The notes under the pieces are model-generated. The model did not search any database. It was not told the origin of the DNA and saw only the letters and a list, made by a program, of their open reading frames with translations. Both the position numbers and the translations under genes were made by a program. Source: RGIG464 sp045643185 (GTDB taxonomy: Bacteria > Myxococcota_A > Bradymonadia > UBA4248). From it: 5,774 nucleotides of DNA. Within the stretch, counting starts at the first letter, position 1. The number at the start of each line of letters is the position of its first letter. The stretch spans positions 1 to 5,774 of the forward strand of contig JAZUKH010000087.1 of NCBI GenBank assembly GCA_045643185.1, written 5' to 3'. This document shows positions 4,702 through 5,774 of the stretch, in pieces.

Positions 4702-5774
4702 TTAGCCCGGTATCACGACGGGCAGCTGAATCGTCGGTTCCTGCAACAGACTGACGAGTATCGGAATCAGTGTTGGCAAAAGCCCCCACAAACACGCCAT
4801 GAGACCGCAGAACAAGCCTGTGATGATCGGCGCCGTCTTTTCGCGAATCTTGAGATAAGGCAAAATACCCGCGCCAAGCACCACAAATGCGTATGGCATC
4901 GCCACGAGGTCACAGATCGTCGCAAAATGCGCGATCGGAATGATGCTCAAAAGACCTATGACAAGCACCGGGGTAATGGCATAAGCAACAAAGTTGATGG
5001 CTTTGCCAAGTTCAAAACGGCGGCCAACAAAAACAAGCACCCCGGCATAGACAAAGCCCAAAGCCCAGACAAAAACGAAAATCATCAGTGCCTGGATCAG
5101 AACGTCGAGAAGCACATCCACCAAGACGGTGTCTTTCTGCAAAACGCCGCCGACAAAGCTCGCCACGGCTCGCGCCAGAACGAGTACCACTAGATGCGGC
5201 ACATGCGCCTGCGCCACCGTTGCCGGATGCTGCGACTGGCATTCCCAAAAATGAATCGGCCTCGCCATCACACACAGAAAATCCGAAATAAACCTGCCCC
5301 ACGGCGTTTTGGCTGCATACTGAATACTGGCCTGCGCTTCAGCGTCGTATCCTCCATCCTGGTTCAGGTTGTCGTAACACGCATATCGCTGAACATTGAC
5401 TTCGTAATGATCAGGATTTTCAGATATGACCGCGTTTTCAACGGTCTTTGTCATATCCAAAAGCGGATTTTCTTGAGGCAGCGGCGTTTTGGCACTGCGA
5501 TCGATTTTTTCTTCCTCCGACGCATCGGTGCTAACCGCTGCCATTTCACGACTCGGCTGATTTGAGGAAGCCGATGCTGTCGCCCCCGTGTCATGATTGA
5601 GCGATTTACCCCGTTCATTGCCAATATTGAAGGGCGTATCATCCCCCTCGGGTTCAGGCGGCAAAGGACGTGCACACACCGCAGTACCAGTCGTCACCGG
5701 AGCGAGAGGAATCAAAGGCGCCGAAGTCACGCCCTGAGCCGCTAACGGTGCCGTTTGTCCAGTAACAGGGGTAT
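4702..5774 (-). CDS. Yip1-domain-like integral membrane protein, 5' end outside window
   Basis: The frame stays open from the TAA at 4702 to the window edge (first full codon at 5772), so at least 356 residues are present and the true start is probably outside. A GTG at 5730 is the first start-type codon, but it falls inside a Thr/Pro/Ala-rich stretch and has no clear ribosome binding site. Counting from that GTG, residues 1-140 are polar and likely disordered; then T-P-W-G-R-F...A-R-P-I-H-F-W (142-162) leads to about five membrane segments: 178-196, 206-236 (perhaps two turns of one long segment), 249-268, 275-293 and 302-327. The pattern P-x-x-F-W before the first helix, F-E-L-G-K-A-x-N-F-V-A-Y-A-x-T-P (239-254) and I-P-I-A between helices fit the bacterial Yip1/YIF1 family. 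The neighbouring TM2 protein has the same plan with a zinc ribbon at its N-terminus, so one may precede this one too, unseen here. Role unknown. Confidence 0.75.
   Translation of the reverse strand, partial: TPVTGQTAPLAAQGVTSAPLIPLAPVTTGTAVCARPLPPEPEGDDTPFNIGNERGKSLNHDTGATASASSNQPSREMAAVSTDASEEEKIDRSAKTPLPQENPLLDMTKTVENAVISENPDHYEVNVQRYACYDNLNQDGGYDAEAQASIQYAAKTPWGRFISDFLCVMARPIHFWECQSQHPATVAQAHVPHLVVLVLARAVASFVGGVLQKDTVLVDVLLDVLIQALMIFVFVWALGFVYAGVLVFVGRRFELGKAINFVAYAITPVLVIGLLSIIPIAHFATICDLVAMPYAFVVLGAGILPYLKIREKTAPIITGLFCGLMACLWGLLPTLIPILVSLLQEPTIQLPVVIPG

Noticed and set aside
4491..4754. An 87-codon plus-strand frame across the spacer between the Yip1-like and TM2 genes
   Set aside because: It runs through both arms of the large palindrome and into the end of the Yip1-like gene, has no ribosome binding site and starts inside the candidate promoter.
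5615..5626. A 12-nt match (TCATTGCCAATA) to the right arm of the large palindrome (4605-4616)
   Set aside because: It lies in coding sequence, has no inverted partner nearby, and a match of this length within about 6 kb can occur by chance.

Overview
The window reads as one chromosome-like segment in which every supported gene lies on the minus strand, so the biological order runs from high to low coordinates: Yip1-type membrane protein (5' end outside the window), zinc-ribbon/TM2 membrane protein, XerC-type tyrosine recombinase, degenerate PHP-fold protein with an Arg/Asp/Gly tail, secreted CAP-domain protein, small lipoprotein. Nothing looks phage- or plasmid-like: there is no transposase, toxin or conjugation gene, and base composition is fairly even apart from short AT-rich promoter regions and GC-rich hairpins.

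The best clue to the organism is the CAP protein. It ends in a Cys, a hydrophobic helix and an Arg cluster, like the MYXO-CTERM surface-sorting tails of Myxococcota and relatives. Together with the XerC type, the zinc-ribbon/disordered-linker/membrane-domain architecture and the W-V/G-W-V lipoprotein, this suggests a Gram-negative member of the former Deltaproteobacteria (Myxococcota or a neighbouring lineage). That placement is inferred; no rRNA or other phylogenetic marker is present.

Layout. 5774-4702: Yip1-like protein, open at the window edge. 4701-4444: a spacer with a perfect 25-bp inverted repeat (4556-4616), a smaller GC-rich hairpin (4531-4548) and a plausible promoter (4491-4519) followed at once by a 9-bp-arm inverted repeat placed like an operator (4466-4490). 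4443-2853: the TM2 gene and xerC, 31 nt apart and probably cotranscribed. 2776-1904: the PHP-derived gene. 1903-1819: a strong minus-strand intrinsic terminator whose U-tract directly touches the ribosome binding site of the CAP gene. 1818-610: the CAP gene. 609-302: a non-coding spacer with two GC-rich hairpins and an AT-rich candidate promoter. 301-107: the lipoprotein gene, closed by a clear intrinsic terminator (52-87).

Functionally the set leans towards the cell envelope: two cytosol-facing membrane proteins, one secreted and probably surface-anchored CAP protein and one lipoprotein. XerC is a housekeeping recombinase. The most unusual items are the PHP-fold protein that appears to have lost nearly all its metal ligands and gained a 60-residue R/D/G tail, and the terminator in the CAP leader, which suggests read-through or attenuation control. 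No defence system, CRISPR array or obviously new multigene system is seen.
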